DNA of 64,000 nt from Meinhardsimonia xiamenensis (GCF_900102905.1 NZ_FNFV01000004.1:186001-250000); one strand, 5' to 3'; shown: positions 35,225 to 45,247, numbered from the stretch's first letter. Translations and numbers: made by a program. The notes: generated by a model from the letters alone, not told the origin.

Positions 35225-36028
35225 ATGGCCGATGTGGCAACCGTCTCCATTGCCGAGCGCGAGATCAACCGGAGCCAGATGAAGGTTTCGGATGAGGTCG
35301 CGATTCAGATCGAGAACATGAACAAGTGGTACGGCTCGTTCCATGTTCTGCGCGACATCAACCTCACCGTCTATCGCGGCGAACGTATCGTCATCTGCGG
35401 GCCGTCGGGCTCGGGAAAGTCGACGCTCATCCGTTGCATCAACCGGCTTGAGGAGCATCAGAAAGGACGCATCGTCGTCGACGGCACGGAACTTTCCTCG
35501 GACCTGAAGAACATCGACAAGATCCGCTCCGAAGTGGGGATGGTGTTTCAGCACTTCAATCTGTTTCCCCACCTGACCATCATGGAAAACTGCACGCTCG
35601 CGCCGATCTGGGTGCGCAAGATGCCGCGCAAGGAGGCCGAGGAAATCGCCATGCATTTCCTCACCAAGGTCAAGATCCCCGAGCAGGCAAACAAGTATCC
35701 CGGCCAGCTTTCCGGTGGCCAGCAGCAGCGCGTGGCGATTGCCCGCGCGCTCTGCATGCGCCCGAGGATCATGCTGTTCGACGAGCCTACCTCGGCGCTT
35801 GATCCGGAGATGATCAAGGAAGTGCTGGACACAATGATCGAGCTGGCGGAAGAGGGCATGACCATGCTCTGCGTTACCCACGAGATGGGTTTTGCCCGCC
35901 AGGTGGCGAACCGTGTCATTTTCATGGATCAGGGCCAGATCGTGGAACAGAACGAACCCGAGGAGTTCTTCAACAATCCACGCTCGGACCGCACGAAGCT
36001 GTTCCTGAGCCAGATCCTCGGTCACTGA
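35225..36028 (+). CDS. bztD: General L-amino-acid ABC transporter, ATP-binding protein
   Basis: 267 residues. Complete ABC ATPase: Walker [11 protein letters not shown]-loop [12 protein letters not shown], signature [15 protein letters not shown], Walker [13 protein letters not shown], and switch His in CVTHEMGFA. Closest to AapP/BztD and GlnQ types of the polar amino-acid uptake family. About 30 N-terminal residues precede the domain. It ends the operon; a bidirectional hairpin follows. Confidence 0.96.
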   Translation: MADVATVSIAEREINRSQMKVSDEVAIQIENMNKWYGSFHVLRDINLTVYRGERIVICGPSGSGKSTLIRCINRLEEHQKGRIVVDGTELSSDLKNIDKIRSEVGMVFQHFNLFPHLTIMENCTLAPIWVRKMPRKEAEEIAMHFLTKVKIPEQANKYPGQLSGGQQQRVAIARALCMRPRIMLFDEPTSALDPEMIKEVLDTMIELAEEGMTMLCVTHEMGFARQVANRVIFMDQGQIVEQNEPEEFFNNPRSDRTKLFLSQILGH

Positions 36029-36093
36029 TGCCGCCGGCGGCCCGCCGTCAAGCGCGCCGTGGATCGGGTGGTTCCATCAGGGTGATCGGTGAG

Positions 36094-36125
36094 CCGGGCG
36101 CTTTCGCGGGAAGCGGGGCGCCCGG
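36094..36125. terminator. Bidirectional terminator between bztD and sixA
   Basis: CCGGGCGC and GCGCCCGG form an 8-base stem, with GCTT/AAGC pairing inside the loop. It fills the space between two convergent genes (stops at 36028 and 36128). No long U-tract on either side. Confidence 0.5.
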
Positions 36126-36127
36126 TC

Positions 36128-36634
36128 TCAGCCGAGGTCGCGGGGCACGGTGAAGGCGGCGACCTCGCCCATGCCCCACTCTGTTTCGCTCCAGTCGTTG
36201 ACCGGCATGTCAATGACGGTTGTGGCCGCCGTGGGGTAGCGTTCGAAACGGGCATGGCGCGGGGGCTCCGAGACGAGAGCCCGCGCGGCGAGGCCGACGC
36301 CTGGATTGTGGGCGACGAGAAGCACCGGGCTTGCCGCGCCCGCGCGCCGCAGCGCCGCAAGGATGTCGTGGGGCGGGGCATGATAAAGTTCCGGAAGCCA
36401 TCGCACCTCGGCGCCACTTTGCAACGCTGCTTCCATCTCTTCCCAGGTCTCGCGGGTGCGCCGCGAGTCCGACGAGAGAACCAGCTCGGGCACATCGCCC
36501 CGTTCCCGCAACCATGCCCCGATGGCGCGGGCCGCGCTGCGCCCGCGCGCATTCAGCGGACGGGCGTGATCGGTCAGAGTGGGGTCGTCCCAGCTTGATT
36601 TGGCGTGTCTGGTGAGAATGAGGCGCAGGCTCAT
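36128..36634 (-). CDS. SixA-type phosphohistidine phosphatase
   Basis: 168 residues, histidine phosphatase superfamily. The phospho-acceptor motif is LTRHAKSSW near the N-terminus; the second catalytic His lies in LLVAHNPGV and the conserved Arg in SSDSRRTRET. SixA proteins remove phosphate from phosphohistidine in Hpt or Npr proteins. Its start codon overlaps the stop of the ferredoxin-like gene (ATGA). The substrate is unknown; the Hpt protein encoded about 19 kb away is one possibility, without evidence. Confidence 0.82.
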   Translation of the reverse strand: MSLRLILTRHAKSSWDDPTLTDHARPLNARGRSAARAIGAWLRERGDVPELVLSSDSRRTRETWEEMEAALQSGAEVRWLPELYHAPPHDILAALRRAGAASPVLLVAHNPGVGLAARALVSEPPRHARFERYPTAATTVIDMPVNDWSETEWGMGEVAAFTVPRDLG

Positions 36635-37293
36635 GTCAGAAAGGCCTTCATGTGGAATGACGCTTGTGCCTCCTTCTGGAGATGGTCTCGCGAAAGCGGA
36701 CAGGCGCAACGTACGGCGCAGCCGCGTCGCATGCAGCTCTGCCCTTCCTCGCCGCGCAGCCAGGTTCGGCAGGCGCGGACATCATACCCGTCCGGCCCGA
36801 TGGCTCCAACCGGGCAGGCGCAGAGGCAGGGACGGGTGGCGCAGCTGTCGCAGGGCCGGGTGGACGCCGTTTCCGGCAACGCGATGCGGCGGCTGAAGAT
36901 CAGTGCGCCGCGGTAGGAAACCATGAGGCCGGCGCGGTCGTGCACGAGCATGCCTGTGGGCGAAGGCCAAGCCCTCCCGCTGCGACGCGCCCAGGCGAGA
37001 AAGGGCGGGTAGGGCGGCCCGTCAGAGGGGAAGATGGCCCTCGCACCGAAGGAGCGCGCGATCGCACCGATGACCCTCTTCGACCATCGGTCGAGCGGGT
37101 CTGGCAGCCCGTCGCGCGATTCTGGGCTGTCGGTGAAGCGTTTCCACATCGCGCCCGCCGGTCCGGGGCCGACGAGCAGGAGAGTGGCGGCGGTGGCAGG
37201 CAGTGCATCGCCGGCGGTGGGGTGGAAACCGCCCAGCACCGCAAGGCCGTGGGCGGCGGCCGCGGCTTCGATATTGGCAAACGCGTTGGCCAA
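36631..37293 (-). CDS. Ferredoxin-like iron-sulfur protein
   Basis: 220 residues, starting at a TTG just after argB. The C-terminal third is Cys-rich: RPCDSCATRPCLCACPVGAI and further CMRRGCAVRCACPLSR, enough for two 4Fe-4S clusters, as in the C-terminal half of QueG-like proteins. The N-terminal 140 residues resemble the chlorinated-compound/epoxyqueuosine-reductase-type scaffold only loosely. Such genes follow argB in many Rhodobacterales. The electron partner is unknown. The start is uncertain because no clear ribosome site is visible. Confidence 0.7.
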   Translation of the reverse strand: MANAFANIEAAAAAHGLAVLGGFHPTAGDALPATAATLLLVGPGPAGAMWKRFTDSPESRDGLPDPLDRWSKRVIGAIARSFGARAIFPSDGPPYPPFLAWARRSGRAWPSPTGMLVHDRAGLMVSYRGALIFSRRIALPETASTRPCDSCATRPCLCACPVGAIGPDGYDVRACRTWLRGEEGQSCMRRGCAVRCACPLSRDHLQKEAQASFHMKAFLT

Positions 37294-37298
37294 CTGGA

Positions 37299-38162
37299 TC
37301 AGCCGGCACGAATGAGCGTGCCGGCACCGTGATCGGTGTAAAGCTCCAGAAGGCAGGCGTTGGGTGCGCGGCCATCGAGGATCACCACCGCGCGCACGCC
37401 GCCAGAGATGGCGGCCAGCGCGGTTTCGGTCTTCGGGATCATGCCGCCCGAAATCACGCCCTCGGCGGTCAGGCGGCGGATCTCGGCGGCGGTGAGCTGG
37501 GTCAGCACGTTGCCTTCGGCGTCCTTCACGCCCTCGACATCGGTGAGCAGCAGCAGCCGGTCGGCTGCGAGGGCCGCGGCAATGGCGCCGGCAGCCGTGT
37601 CACCGTTGACGTTGAACGTCTCGCCGTGCCGTCCCGTCCCGATGGGCGCGATCACCGGAATCATCTCGGCTTGTGCGAGCCGCCGCAGGAAGCCGGCGTT
37701 CATGTCCTTCGGCGTCCCGACAAAGCCAAGCGCAGGGTCGGCCGGCTCGCACACCATCAGGTTGGCATCCTTGCCCGAAAGCCCGATCGCCTGCCCGCCC
37801 TGGGCGTTGATCGCCTGCACGATCCGCTTGTTCACCCGCCCCGAAAGCACCATCTCGACGACTTCGACGGTGGCCTCATCGGTCACCCGCTTGCCGCCGA
37901 CGAACTCGGAGACGATGCCAAGCTTCTTGAGCATGGCATTTATCATCGGCCCGCCACCGTGAACGATCACCGGATTCACGCCGACCTGGCGCATCAGCAC
38001 CACATCGCGGGCAAAAGAGTCGAGCGCCGCGTCATCTCCCATGGCGTGGCCGCCGAGCTTGATGACGACGGTGGCGCCGTCGTAACGCTGAAGATAGGGC
38101 AGCGCGGCCGACAGGGTGCGCGCGGTTGCGATCCAGTCTCGGTTCATCGGCTGTCGTCTCAT
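37299..38162 (-). CDS. argB: Acetylglutamate kinase
   Basis: 287 residues. It phosphorylates N-acetylglutamate in arginine synthesis. Amino-acid kinase fold with [25 protein letters not shown], substrate region [22 protein letters not shown], and [10 protein letters not shown]. The ATG at 38162 has GGAG nine bases upstream; an ATG five codons later ([11 protein letters not shown]) fits homologues equally well. A ferredoxin-like gene follows after five bases. Confidence 0.95.
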   Translation of the reverse strand: MRRQPMNRDWIATARTLSAALPYLQRYDGATVVIKLGGHAMGDDAALDSFARDVVLMRQVGVNPVIVHGGGPMINAMLKKLGIVSEFVGGKRVTDEATVEVVEMVLSGRVNKRIVQAINAQGGQAIGLSGKDANLMVCEPADPALGFVGTPKDMNAGFLRRLAQAEMIPVIAPIGTGRHGETFNVNGDTAAGAIAAALAADRLLLLTDVEGVKDAEGNVLTQLTAAEIRRLTAEGVISGGMIPKTETALAAISGGVRAVVILDGRAPNACLLELYTDHGAGTLIRAG

Positions 38163-38216
38163 CGGCTGTGGCTCCGGCGGCGGTGGGCAATGTGGTAGCC
38201 CGAGGGTGGCGGCGGC

Positions 38217-38879
38217 TCAAGCCTGCGAGTCGATGCCGGCGATGATGGCCCGCAGGGTGGCCATGCCCTCCCCCGTCTGCGAGGAGGTCATCAGGATCTC
38301 CGGATAGGCGGCGGCATGGCGCGCGAGCCGCTCGCGCACCTGATCCAGCACCCTTTTGCGGCCGCCTGCCTTGATTTTGTCGGTCTTGGTCAGCACCAGC
38401 TGAAAGGTCACCGCCGAGCGGTCGAGAAGGTCCATGATCTCTTCATCGACCGGTTTCACCCCGTGGCGCGCGTCGATGAGAAGGAAGGCGCGGCGCAGGT
38501 TGGGCCTGCCTGCGAGGTAGGATTTCATCAGCTTCTGCCAGCGCTCGACGGTCCTGACTGGCGCGTTGGCGAAGCCATAGCCGGGCAGGTCAACCAGATA
38601 GTGCGTCTCGCCGAGGGCGAAGAAGTTTACCTCCCGAGTGCGCCCCGGCGTGTTGGAGGCGCGGGCCAGCCCCTTGCGTCCGGTCAGCGCATTGATGAGG
38701 CTTGACTTGCCAACATTGGAGCGGCCGGCAAAGCAGACCTCCACCCGGTCTCCAGGCGGCAGCCCCTCCATGCTCACCACGCCCTTGAGAAACGATACCG
38801 GCCCGGCGAAGAGCCGGCGCCCGGCCTCTGCGGCCTCGGCCTCCGGTTCACCGGCAAGCGGAAAGGAAAGGCTCGTCAT
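38217..38879 (-). CDS. engB: Ribosome biogenesis GTPase YihA/EngB
   Basis: 220 residues. GTPase motifs in order: G1 AGRSNVGKSSL, G2 region NTPGRTREV, G3 VDLPGYGFA, G4 LTKTDKI and G5 TSSQTG. EngB acts in assembly of the large ribosomal subunit and is usually essential. It stands between the MOSC gene and argB, 18 and 54 bases away. Confidence 0.95.
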   Translation of the reverse strand: MTSLSFPLAGEPEAEAAEAGRRLFAGPVSFLKGVVSMEGLPPGDRVEVCFAGRSNVGKSSLINALTGRKGLARASNTPGRTREVNFFALGETHYLVDLPGYGFANAPVRTVERWQKLMKSYLAGRPNLRRAFLLIDARHGVKPVDEEIMDLLDRSAVTFQLVLTKTDKIKAGGRKRVLDQVRERLARHAAAYPEILMTSSQTGEGMATLRAIIAGIDSQA

Positions 38880-38897
38880 CTCACGCCGCCCTTCATG

Positions 38898-39650
38898 TCA
38901 AAGCGGCTCAACCGGATCGCCAACGGCAACGCGCCCCCCCGCCACGACTTCCGCGTAAATACCGAAGTCGCGATGGCCCCAGCCCTCTTCCAACACGCCG
39001 AGCGTATCGGCATCGCGTCGGCCGGTATCGGGGTTTGCCGTCGTGGCAAGGCAACGCGCGATGCGCTCACGCACCTTCAGGCGCGCCTGGCCAAGTCGAA
39101 GCTCGCGGCCGATCCATTCGAACTCCTGCCATGGGGCGAGCCCCTCCAGCCAGAAGTTGCCCCGCCAGCGTTTGGGAGAAAGCGGCCGGCCAAGGCGCTG
39201 CTCAACGGCGCGGTGCGAGGACAGATTGGTGATGCTCACCGAGGGATAGTCGGTATCTGTCCATCCCCTTTGCCTGCCCGCCCGCACCAGTGCCACGGGG
39301 GCGGCGCGCCCCTCGGGCATCAGCGGACGAACCCAGTCCAGAAAGGCCGCCTGCTCGCATTCGGGGTCGAAGGAGAGCGACCCGATCTCGGGATGATGCA
39401 GCGTCAACCGCCCTGAAGCCTCCTCAAGACGCGCCTCCATCGCCATCAGCGCCGGCGCTTTCGCGCCTCTCGTGAAATTCACGCACGGGGCCCATCCGCC
39501 ATCCTCGGGCAGGCGCGCGGCCTCGTGTGCCACGGCCCAGCGGCGATCCCACGGCAGGGTGGCACCGGCTGCAAGCGTCACCGCCTCCAGCGCCTCCCGC
39601 CCGTGTCCCTTCACGGGATAGCGCCAGATGCCGGCGACCAAGGCGGTCAT
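38898..39650 (-). CDS. MOSC-domain protein
   Basis: 250 residues. The N-terminal beta-barrel region (IWRYPVKGHGREALEAVTL and the WDRRWAV motif) precedes the MOSC domain with SITNLSSHRAVEQ, RWRGNFWLEG and the conserved Cys in RIARCLATTANPDTG, a residue that in the family can carry sulfur for molybdenum cofactor chemistry. The ATG at 39650 overlaps the yidC stop by four bases. Substrate unknown; YcbX-like N-hydroxylated-compound reductases are the nearest concept. Confidence 0.85.
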   Translation of the reverse strand: MTALVAGIWRYPVKGHGREALEAVTLAAGATLPWDRRWAVAHEAARLPEDGGWAPCVNFTRGAKAPALMAMEARLEEASGRLTLHHPEIGSLSFDPECEQAAFLDWVRPLMPEGRAAPVALVRAGRQRGWTDTDYPSVSITNLSSHRAVEQRLGRPLSPKRWRGNFWLEGLAPWQEFEWIGRELRLGQARLKVRERIARCLATTANPDTGRRDADTLGVLEEGWGHRDFGIYAEVVAGGRVAVGDPVEPL

Positions 39651-41512
39651 TTCTTCGCTCCGCTTCCCTTCGTCCTGCCACCGGCCGGCTTGTCTTCGTT
39701 CGCCTTCCTGTTGCGGCGGAAGCTCGCGAGGATGTTGCCGAACACATCGGGCTTGTAGCCGTGCATGCGCATGATCGTGTACTGCTGGATGAAGGTCAGC
39801 GTGTTGTTGGCGATCCAGTACAGGATCAGCCCCGAGGCGAAGTGGCCCAGCATGAACATGAAGATCCACGGCATCCAGGCAAATATCATCGCCTGTGTGG
39901 GGTCTGCGGGAGCCGGGTTCAGTTTCTGCTGCAGCCACATGGTGATGCCGAGCACGATGGGCAGGGCACCGATCGAGAAAAGGTACAGGATGGAATCAGG
40001 TCCCGGCGCGTCCCACGGCAACAGGCCGAAGAGGTTCATCCAGCTGGTCGGATCGGGCGCGGAAAGATCGCGGATCCAGAGAATCCACGGCGCGTGGCGC
40101 AGCTCGAGGGTGACGAAGATAACCTTGTAGAGCGAGAAGAAGATCGGGATCTGCAGCAGTATCGGAAGGCAGCCCGAGGCCGGGTTCACCTTCTCCTTGC
40201 GATAGAGCGCCATCATCTCCTGCTGGAGCTTCTGGCGGTCGTCGCCGGCGCGTTCCTTGATCTTCTCCATCTCCGGCTGGAGCTCTTTCATCTTCGCCAT
40301 CGACACGTAGGACTTGTAGGCGAGGGGAAAGAGGATCGCCTTGATGATCACCGTGAGGCCGATGATCGCCCAGCCCATGTTCCCGATCAGCTTGTTGAGC
40401 CAGTGCAGCGCCATGAAGATCGGCTTGGTGAGGAAGAAGAACCAGCCCCAGTCGATGGAGTCGACAAAGCGCTCCACCCCTTCCTCGTTCTGGTAGCGCC
40501 GGATCGTCTCCCACTCCTTGGCGCCAGCGAAGAAGCGGATGGTCGAGGAGGCGGTTTCACCGTTCGCCAGGTCGCGGGCAGGCATGATCGCCTCGGCCTG
40601 ATAGATGTCCCGGCGTGCGTCGTACTTGGCCACGGCGCGGAAGGCGCTCTGCTGATCGGGGATCAGCGTGGTCATCCAGTAGTGGTCGGTGAAGCCGATC
40701 CAGCCGGAGCGTTCGACGGGCGTGACCTCGGCCCGCGCGCCCAGCGTCTCGTCATAGGGGTAATCGGCGATGTCGTCGTAATCGGCCTCGGTCAGCGTGC
40801 CGTCGGCCATCTGGATGAGGCCTTCGTGCAGGATGAAGAAGTTCTTCAGATCCGGTGGCAGGCCGTGCCGGGCCACGAGCCCGTAGGGGGCGAGGCGGAC
40901 GGTCGCGCCCGAAGTGTTCGTGACGCTCTGGGTGACGGTGAACATGTAGTCCTCGTCCACCGCGATGGTGCGGCGGAAGACGAGCCCCGCGCCGTTGTCC
41001 CACACCAGCGTGACCGGTGAGCCCGGCGCCAGGGTCTCGCCCTCTTCGACCCGCCATGGCGTGCGCGCGCCGGGCACCGCGTCGAATCCGAGGCTGCCGC
41101 CGGGGGCCCACCCGAAAAGCGCGTAGTAGGCATGCTCCTCTCCCGTCGGCCGCAGAAGCGAAACCTCCGGGCTGTCGGGCTCGATCGTCTGGCGGTAGTC
41201 CTTGAGCCTCAGCGTATCGATCCGCCCGCCGGCAAGGGCGATGGCACCGTCAAGGCGGGGCGTGTCGATGGCGATCCGTCCCATGTCCTCGATGGAGGCG
41301 TCCGCCGCCGTGGCGCCGGGGGCCGAGGGCGCCGTGGTGGCGGTGGCTGGCGCCGGGGTGGACGAGCCGGCAATCGGAGCGCTGCTGACCGGCAGTTCCG
41401 GTGGCTGGGCGTTTGGCGACGGCTCCTCCGGCGGGAAGAGCACGAACCAGACCAGGATCACCAGGAAGCTCAGCGCCGTCGCCAGGATCAGGTTCTTGTT
41501 CTGATCATCCAT
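39647..41512 (-). CDS. yidC: Membrane protein insertase YidC
   Basis: 621 residues. First helix at about 7-25 (ILATALSFLVILVWFVLFPP), a Pro/Ala-rich linker, the large periplasmic domain (about 70-370), then five membrane helices of the insertase core with SYVSMAKMKELQPEMEKIKE in the cytoplasmic hairpin and GCLPILLQIPIFFSLYKV. It inserts proteins into the inner membrane with or without Sec. The C-terminal tail is basic, as in YidC that contacts ribosomes. Predicted promoter upstream. Confidence 0.96.
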   Translation of the reverse strand: MDDQNKNLILATALSFLVILVWFVLFPPEEPSPNAQPPELPVSSAPIAGSSTPAPATATTAPSAPGATAADASIEDMGRIAIDTPRLDGAIALAGGRIDTLRLKDYRQTIEPDSPEVSLLRPTGEEHAYYALFGWAPGGSLGFDAVPGARTPWRVEEGETLAPGSPVTLVWDNGAGLVFRRTIAVDEDYMFTVTQSVTNTSGATVRLAPYGLVARHGLPPDLKNFFILHEGLIQMADGTLTEADYDDIADYPYDETLGARAEVTPVERSGWIGFTDHYWMTTLIPDQQSAFRAVAKYDARRDIYQAEAIMPARDLANGETASSTIRFFAGAKEWETIRRYQNEEGVERFVDSIDWGWFFFLTKPIFMALHWLNKLIGNMGWAIIGLTVIIKAILFPLAYKSYVSMAKMKELQPEMEKIKERAGDDRQKLQQEMMALYRKEKVNPASGCLPILLQIPIFFSLYKVIFVTLELRHAPWILWIRDLSAPDPTSWMNLFGLLPWDAPGPDSILYLFSIGALPIVLGITMWLQQKLNPAPADPTQAMIFAWMPWIFMFMLGHFASGLILYWIANNTLTFIQQYTIMRMHGYKPDVFGNILASFRRNRKANEDKPAGGRTKGSGAKK

Positions 41513-41546
41513 TTTCGGCCACCACTCGCGTTTTCAGGTGGGGCCG

Positions 41547-41575
41547 GTTCAACAGCCCGTCTCGGCAAAGGTCAA
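41547..41575 (-). promoter_or_regulatory. Predicted promoter of yidC
   Basis: On the minus strand TTGACC, 17 bases, TTGAAC, ending 35 bases before the yidC start. The -35 is good, the -10 weak (three of six). Confidence 0.4.
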
Positions 41576-41639
41576 GCGGAATTGAGGGCTGATTCTCGCT
41601 GTCTCGCCTGCAACCGGTCCGCCGGGAGGGGCGCGCAAC

Positions 41640-41662
41640 GCACCCGGCGCACGGCCGGGTGC
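41640..41662 (-). terminator. Terminator-like hairpin after the EAL gene
   Basis: GCACCCGGC-GCACG-GCCGGGTGC, a perfect 9-base stem with a 5-base loop, 55 bases beyond the stop of the EAL-domain gene. No U-tract. Confidence 0.5.
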
Positions 41663-41716
41663 AGACCCGCAGACGTGTGCCGAGGTGGGCCACGCGGCAC
41701 GCGGGCGGCCCGCCGC

Positions 41717-43273
41717 TCAGCCGGCGGCGCGACGGTGCACCGCCGCGGGAATGGCCTTTCGTCGCCGTTCGGCCAGCCAGCGCAGGCTGTCGGCGAACGG
41801 CATCGGCCGGGCAATGCCGTAGCCTTGCACATGACCGCAACCGAGCTGTGCGAGGATTGCGTGCTCGCCAAGGCTTTCAACCCCTTCGGCCAGAGTGTCC
41901 ACCCCAAGGCGTGCCGCGAGTTCGAGGATGGCCGACACCATGCGGCGCTGTTCCTCGTCGCTGTCCACCCGGGTGACGAGCGAGCGGTCAATCTTGATGC
42001 GTCCCACCCGGAACCGGCGGATATTGGCAATTGCCGCGTGACCGGTGCCGAAGTCGTCAAGGTCGATGTTGCAGCCAAGCTCGGCAAGCTGTGTCACGTT
42101 GCGGATGATGACGTCCGCGCCCATTTCCGAGATGGCCGACTCCAGCACTTCGACGACCAGACGGCCTGGGGCGATTCCGGCAGAATCACGGGCCCAGAGG
42201 ATGCGTTGCGGGAGTAGCGGGTCGGCAAGATCCTCGTGGGAGAAGTTGACGGCAACCCGCGGCACGTCAAACCCGGCCTCGTCCCAGCCCTGAATGGCCC
42301 GGGCGGCCTCGCCGATCATGCGGTCGGTGAGCTTGCGTTGCAGCCCTGCGGACTCGATCACCGGCAGGAATGCCGCAGGCGCAATCACGCCCCGCTCTCG
42401 ATGCACCCATCGGGCAAGCGCTTCCATGCCGCTCACCGCGCCCGTCTCGGTCGATACCTGCGGCTGAAACCAGGCCACGATCTGGCCCTCCTCGAGTGCC
42501 GTGGCAATCTCGGCCTCGATGCCGCCGGTCGCCTTCGCCCGGCGCGCCGCCGACGCTCCCGGTACATGGGCACGGATCGAGCCGGGCCCGTTCAGTCGCG
42601 CGGCGCGCAGTGCCTCGTGGGCGGCGCTGCGGCACGCCGCCCCGCAGGCTTCGGGTGCGTGCCACGGCAGGCAGAAGCCCACGGACGCGGTCGCGTGGAG
42701 CCGCTGCCCGCCAATCGCAAGGGGGGTGGCAAGCGCCTTCTGCAGGCGTGCGGCCAACTCGATCAGGGCTTCAAGATCAAGGTTCTGAACCGGCGCCAGG
42801 GCAACGGAGAACCCGCCTTCTCCGTCCCGGGCAACGACATCTCCGGCGCGCAGGGCGCCCTGTAGCCGCCAGCCCCATTCCCGCATCGCTGCGGCCCAGG
42901 CGGGCTCGCCGAGCCGCGGCCGCAGCGTTTCCCAGTCATCGATCGACAGGGCCAGACAGGCGCTTCTGCGACCGGTTTCCTCCGCCTCGGCATACGCCAT
43001 GTCAAGTGCCGCCTCGACGGCCAGCGGAAGGGCAAGACCGGTGTCCGCGTCCCGTCCGCCGTCGAACTGATTTCGCCTGTTGCCGCCGAAGAGATGCAGA
43101 AGACCTGTCGCCGCCGGCAGGAACATCGCCGAGACGAGCAGCATCGCTTCACCGCCATACCAGTAGCCGGCCAGAGTGAGTGCGGGGACGAAAGCCAGGA
43201 GCTGCGGACCCATCAGAAGGGTGCGCAGCGCGGCAAGGCCCGCAGTGGTGATCTGTATCAGTCGGTGAAGCAT
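41717..43273 (-). CDS. Cyclic-di-GMP phosphodiesterase (degenerate GGDEF, intact EAL)
   Basis: 518 residues. Two membrane helices at the N-terminus (about 18-62), a GGDEF-like domain (about 75-235) whose signature reads RDGEGGF instead of GGDEF, so it should not make c-di-GMP, and an EAL domain (about 255-505). The EAL catalytic set looks complete: EALAR, the Asn in VAVNFS, the Glu in VVEVLESA, DDFGTG, the Lys in GRIKIDRS and the Glu in AEGVES. It should therefore hydrolyse c-di-GMP, possibly with the GGDEF-like part sensing GTP. c-di-GMP commonly opposes motility, but no direct link to the flagellar locus is shown. Confidence 0.88.
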   Translation of the reverse strand: MLHRLIQITTAGLAALRTLLMGPQLLAFVPALTLAGYWYGGEAMLLVSAMFLPAATGLLHLFGGNRRNQFDGGRDADTGLALPLAVEAALDMAYAEAEETGRRSACLALSIDDWETLRPRLGEPAWAAAMREWGWRLQGALRAGDVVARDGEGGFSVALAPVQNLDLEALIELAARLQKALATPLAIGGQRLHATASVGFCLPWHAPEACGAACRSAAHEALRAARLNGPGSIRAHVPGASAARRAKATGGIEAEIATALEEGQIVAWFQPQVSTETGAVSGMEALARWVHRERGVIAPAAFLPVIESAGLQRKLTDRMIGEAARAIQGWDEAGFDVPRVAVNFSHEDLADPLLPQRILWARDSAGIAPGRLVVEVLESAISEMGADVIIRNVTQLAELGCNIDLDDFGTGHAAIANIRRFRVGRIKIDRSLVTRVDSDEEQRRMVSAILELAARLGVDTLAEGVESLGEHAILAQLGCGHVQGYGIARPMPFADSLRWLAERRRKAIPAAVHRRAAG

Positions 43274-43301
43274 CGATCCCTCTCCGAGAGGCCAGGGGAG
43301 T

Positions 43302-43319
43302 GCCCGGAGTGATCCGGGC
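43302..43319 (-). terminator. Hairpin after ttcA
   Basis: GCCCGGA-GTGA-TCCGGGC, a 7-base stem with a tetraloop, 41 bases beyond the ttcA stop and 29 before the EAL gene start. It could end the ttcA transcript or lie in the EAL leader; no U-tract. Confidence 0.4.
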
Positions 43320-43359
43320 TCGCGGGCTCGATGCTAGGAAGCCGTTCGCGAAGGGGCGG

Positions 43360-44232
43360 TTAATCCTCGTCGTCAAGTTGCGAAGGATTTTCCCGATCAC
43401 CCGCCGTTTCCTTCCGTTGCAGCCCGGCGAAGTCGAAGAGGGCAGGATCGAGCAGGTGCGACGGGCGCGCGTTCATCAGCGCGCGGAACATCTTCTGCCG
43501 GCGCCCCGGATGCGCCTTTTCCCATTGGTCGAGCATCGCCTTGACGGCCATGCGCTGCAACCCGTCCTGGCTGCCGCACAGATTGCACGGGATGATCGGG
43601 TAGCCCATCGCACGGGCGAAGCGCTCGCAGTCGGCCTCGGCCACATGTGCAAGCGGACGCAGCACGAAAAGATCGCCCTCCTCGTTGAGGAGCTTGGGCG
43701 GCATCGTGGCCAGGCGAGAGCCGTGGAAGAGGTTGAGAAAGAATGTCTCGAGGATGTCGTCGCGATGGTGGCCGAGCACCACCGCCGAGCAGCCTTCCTC
43801 GCGGGCAATGCGGTAGAGGTGGCCGCGGCGGAGGCGCGAGCAGAGAGCGCAATAGGTACGCCCTTGCGGCACCTTGTCGGTGACGATGGAATAGGTGTCC
43901 TGATACTCGATGCGGTGCGGCACGCCCATGCGCTCGAGAAACTCCGGCAGCACCGTTGCCGGAAAGCCCGGCTGGCCCTGATCGAGATTGCAGGCCAGAA
44001 GCTCGACCGGCAGAAGCCCGCGCCATTTCAGCTCATGCAGGATGGCCAGAAGCGTGTAGCTGTCCTTTCCGCCCGAGAGGCAGACGAGCCAGCGTGCGCC
44101 GCGCTCGACCATGCCGTATTGCTCGATCGCTTCCCGCGTCTGCCGGACGATCCGCTTGCGCAGCTTGCGGAACTCGGTCGTCGAGGGCGCGCCGTGAAAC
44201 AGCGGATGGATCTCGTCGGTGTCGTCGAGCAT
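43360..44232 (-). CDS. ttcA: tRNA 2-thiocytidine synthetase TtcA
   Basis: 290 residues from the ATG at 44232, which has GAGG six bases upstream. PP-loop ATP pyrophosphatase: the nucleotide motif is [11 protein letters not shown]. The two Cys pairs that hold an iron-sulfur cluster are visible as [11 protein letters not shown] and [11 protein letters not shown]. It thiolates C32 of certain tRNAs. The product is a close match to family length. Confidence 0.92.
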   Translation of the reverse strand: MLDDTDEIHPLFHGAPSTTEFRKLRKRIVRQTREAIEQYGMVERGARWLVCLSGGKDSYTLLAILHELKWRGLLPVELLACNLDQGQPGFPATVLPEFLERMGVPHRIEYQDTYSIVTDKVPQGRTYCALCSRLRRGHLYRIAREEGCSAVVLGHHRDDILETFFLNLFHGSRLATMPPKLLNEEGDLFVLRPLAHVAEADCERFARAMGYPIIPCNLCGSQDGLQRMAVKAMLDQWEKAHPGRRQKMFRALMNARPSHLLDPALFDFAGLQRKETAGDRENPSQLDDED

Positions 44233-44335
44233 TGGGATCCTCAAGGCCGGCTGGCCTGCCTTATCCGAGCAGCGGCGAGAGCGTCAATGTCCGCGGGCGC
44301 CAGGGGATGCGGCACCCGGCCCCCAAAAGCAAGGC

Positions 44336-44557
44336 CTAATCGGGCACGTTGTCCACGCCCGAACCGCCCCAGGGGTGGCAGCGGGCGATGCGGCGGGCGG
44401 CGAGCCAGCTGCCCTTCAGCGCACCGTGCCTTTCGAGCGCTTCAAGGGCATATGCCGAACATGTGGGCTCAAAGCGGCATGAATGTCCGACCCATGGCGA
44501 AAGCAGCAGCCGGTAGGCGCGCACGGGCAGGGCGACGAGATGGGCGAGCGGGCTCAT
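44336..44557 (-). CDS. yidD: Membrane protein insertion efficiency factor YidD
   Basis: 73 residues. The family core is complete: [56 protein letters not shown]. It overlaps rnpA by four bases. The rnpA-yidD-yidC grouping is ancient; here ttcA and the EAL gene separate yidD from yidC. Confidence 0.95.
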   Translation of the reverse strand: MSPLAHLVALPVRAYRLLLSPWVGHSCRFEPTCSAYALEALERHGALKGSWLAARRIARCHPWGGSGVDNVPD

Positions 44558-44982
44558 TTCCCTTCCCTGGTGTTGCGATGCAGAGCCTCGAGCGCGCGGC
44601 GCAGCTCCTCGCGCATGGTGGCAAAGTCGCGGCTCGCCGTCACCTCCCTGCGCCCGACAAGCACATAATCCCATCCGGGCCGCCCATGGGCCGGCAGTTC
44701 GAGCCGGGCGATCTCGCGCAGCCGCCGCTTGGCTCGGTTGCGCTGCACGGCGCCGCCAACCTTCTTCGAAGCGGTGAACCCGACGCGGATGCGCCCCTCG
44801 TCGGGCTCGTTCTCGCCGCGGCGGCGGGCCTGAAGGATGAAGCCGGGTGTGGCCCGGCGCTGGGCCCGGGCGGCACGCAGGAAGTCCGCGCGGCGCTTGA
44901 GCCGCTCGACACGAATCGAAGCCGCCGGGCAGGGCGCGGCCGGCCTTTCGACTGGCTCGCGCGTGCCCGACGGCCCGTGCAT
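44554..44982 (-). CDS. rnpA: Ribonuclease P protein component
   Basis: 142 residues, somewhat longer than usual because of an N-terminal extension of about 25 residues. The conserved RNA-binding arginine patch [13 protein letters not shown] and the substrate region [15 protein letters not shown] are clear. It follows rpmH by 23 bases and overlaps yidD, the classic ribosome/RNase P operon. Confidence 0.93.
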   Translation of the reverse strand: MHGPSGTREPVERPAAPCPAASIRVERLKRRADFLRAARAQRRATPGFILQARRRGENEPDEGRIRVGFTASKKVGGAVQRNRAKRRLREIARLELPAHGRPGWDYVLVGRREVTASRDFATMREELRRALEALHRNTREGK

Positions 44983-45005
44983 GGTCTGATCCGGCGCTGA
45001 CGCCC

Positions 45006-45140
45006 TCAGGCGCTCAGCCGCTTGCGCCCGCGCGCGCGGCGGGCGTTGATGATCTTGCGCCCCGCCTTGGTGGCCATGCGCGCGCGAAAGCCGTGACGAC
45101 GCTTGCGCACGAGGTTGGAGGGCTGGAAAGTGCGTTTCAT
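45006..45140 (-). CDS. rpmH: Ribosomal protein bL34
   Basis: 44 residues, too short to be found by simple length cut-offs. [20 protein letters not shown] is the near-invariant start and the rest ([18 protein letters not shown]) is consensus L34. A strong promoter lies 108 bases upstream. First gene of the rpmH-rnpA-yidD operon. Confidence 0.98.
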   Translation of the reverse strand: MKRTFQPSNLVRKRRHGFRARMATKAGRKIINARRARGRKRLSA

Positions 45141-45247
45141 GTCCGTCTCCGTCTCGTCGCCCGAACCGCGCTTGCTGCAGCGGCGGACGACCCTCTTGCT
45201 GAACCGCTTGCCGGGCCTCTCGGGGCCGGGAAATCCTCGAAGCCCGC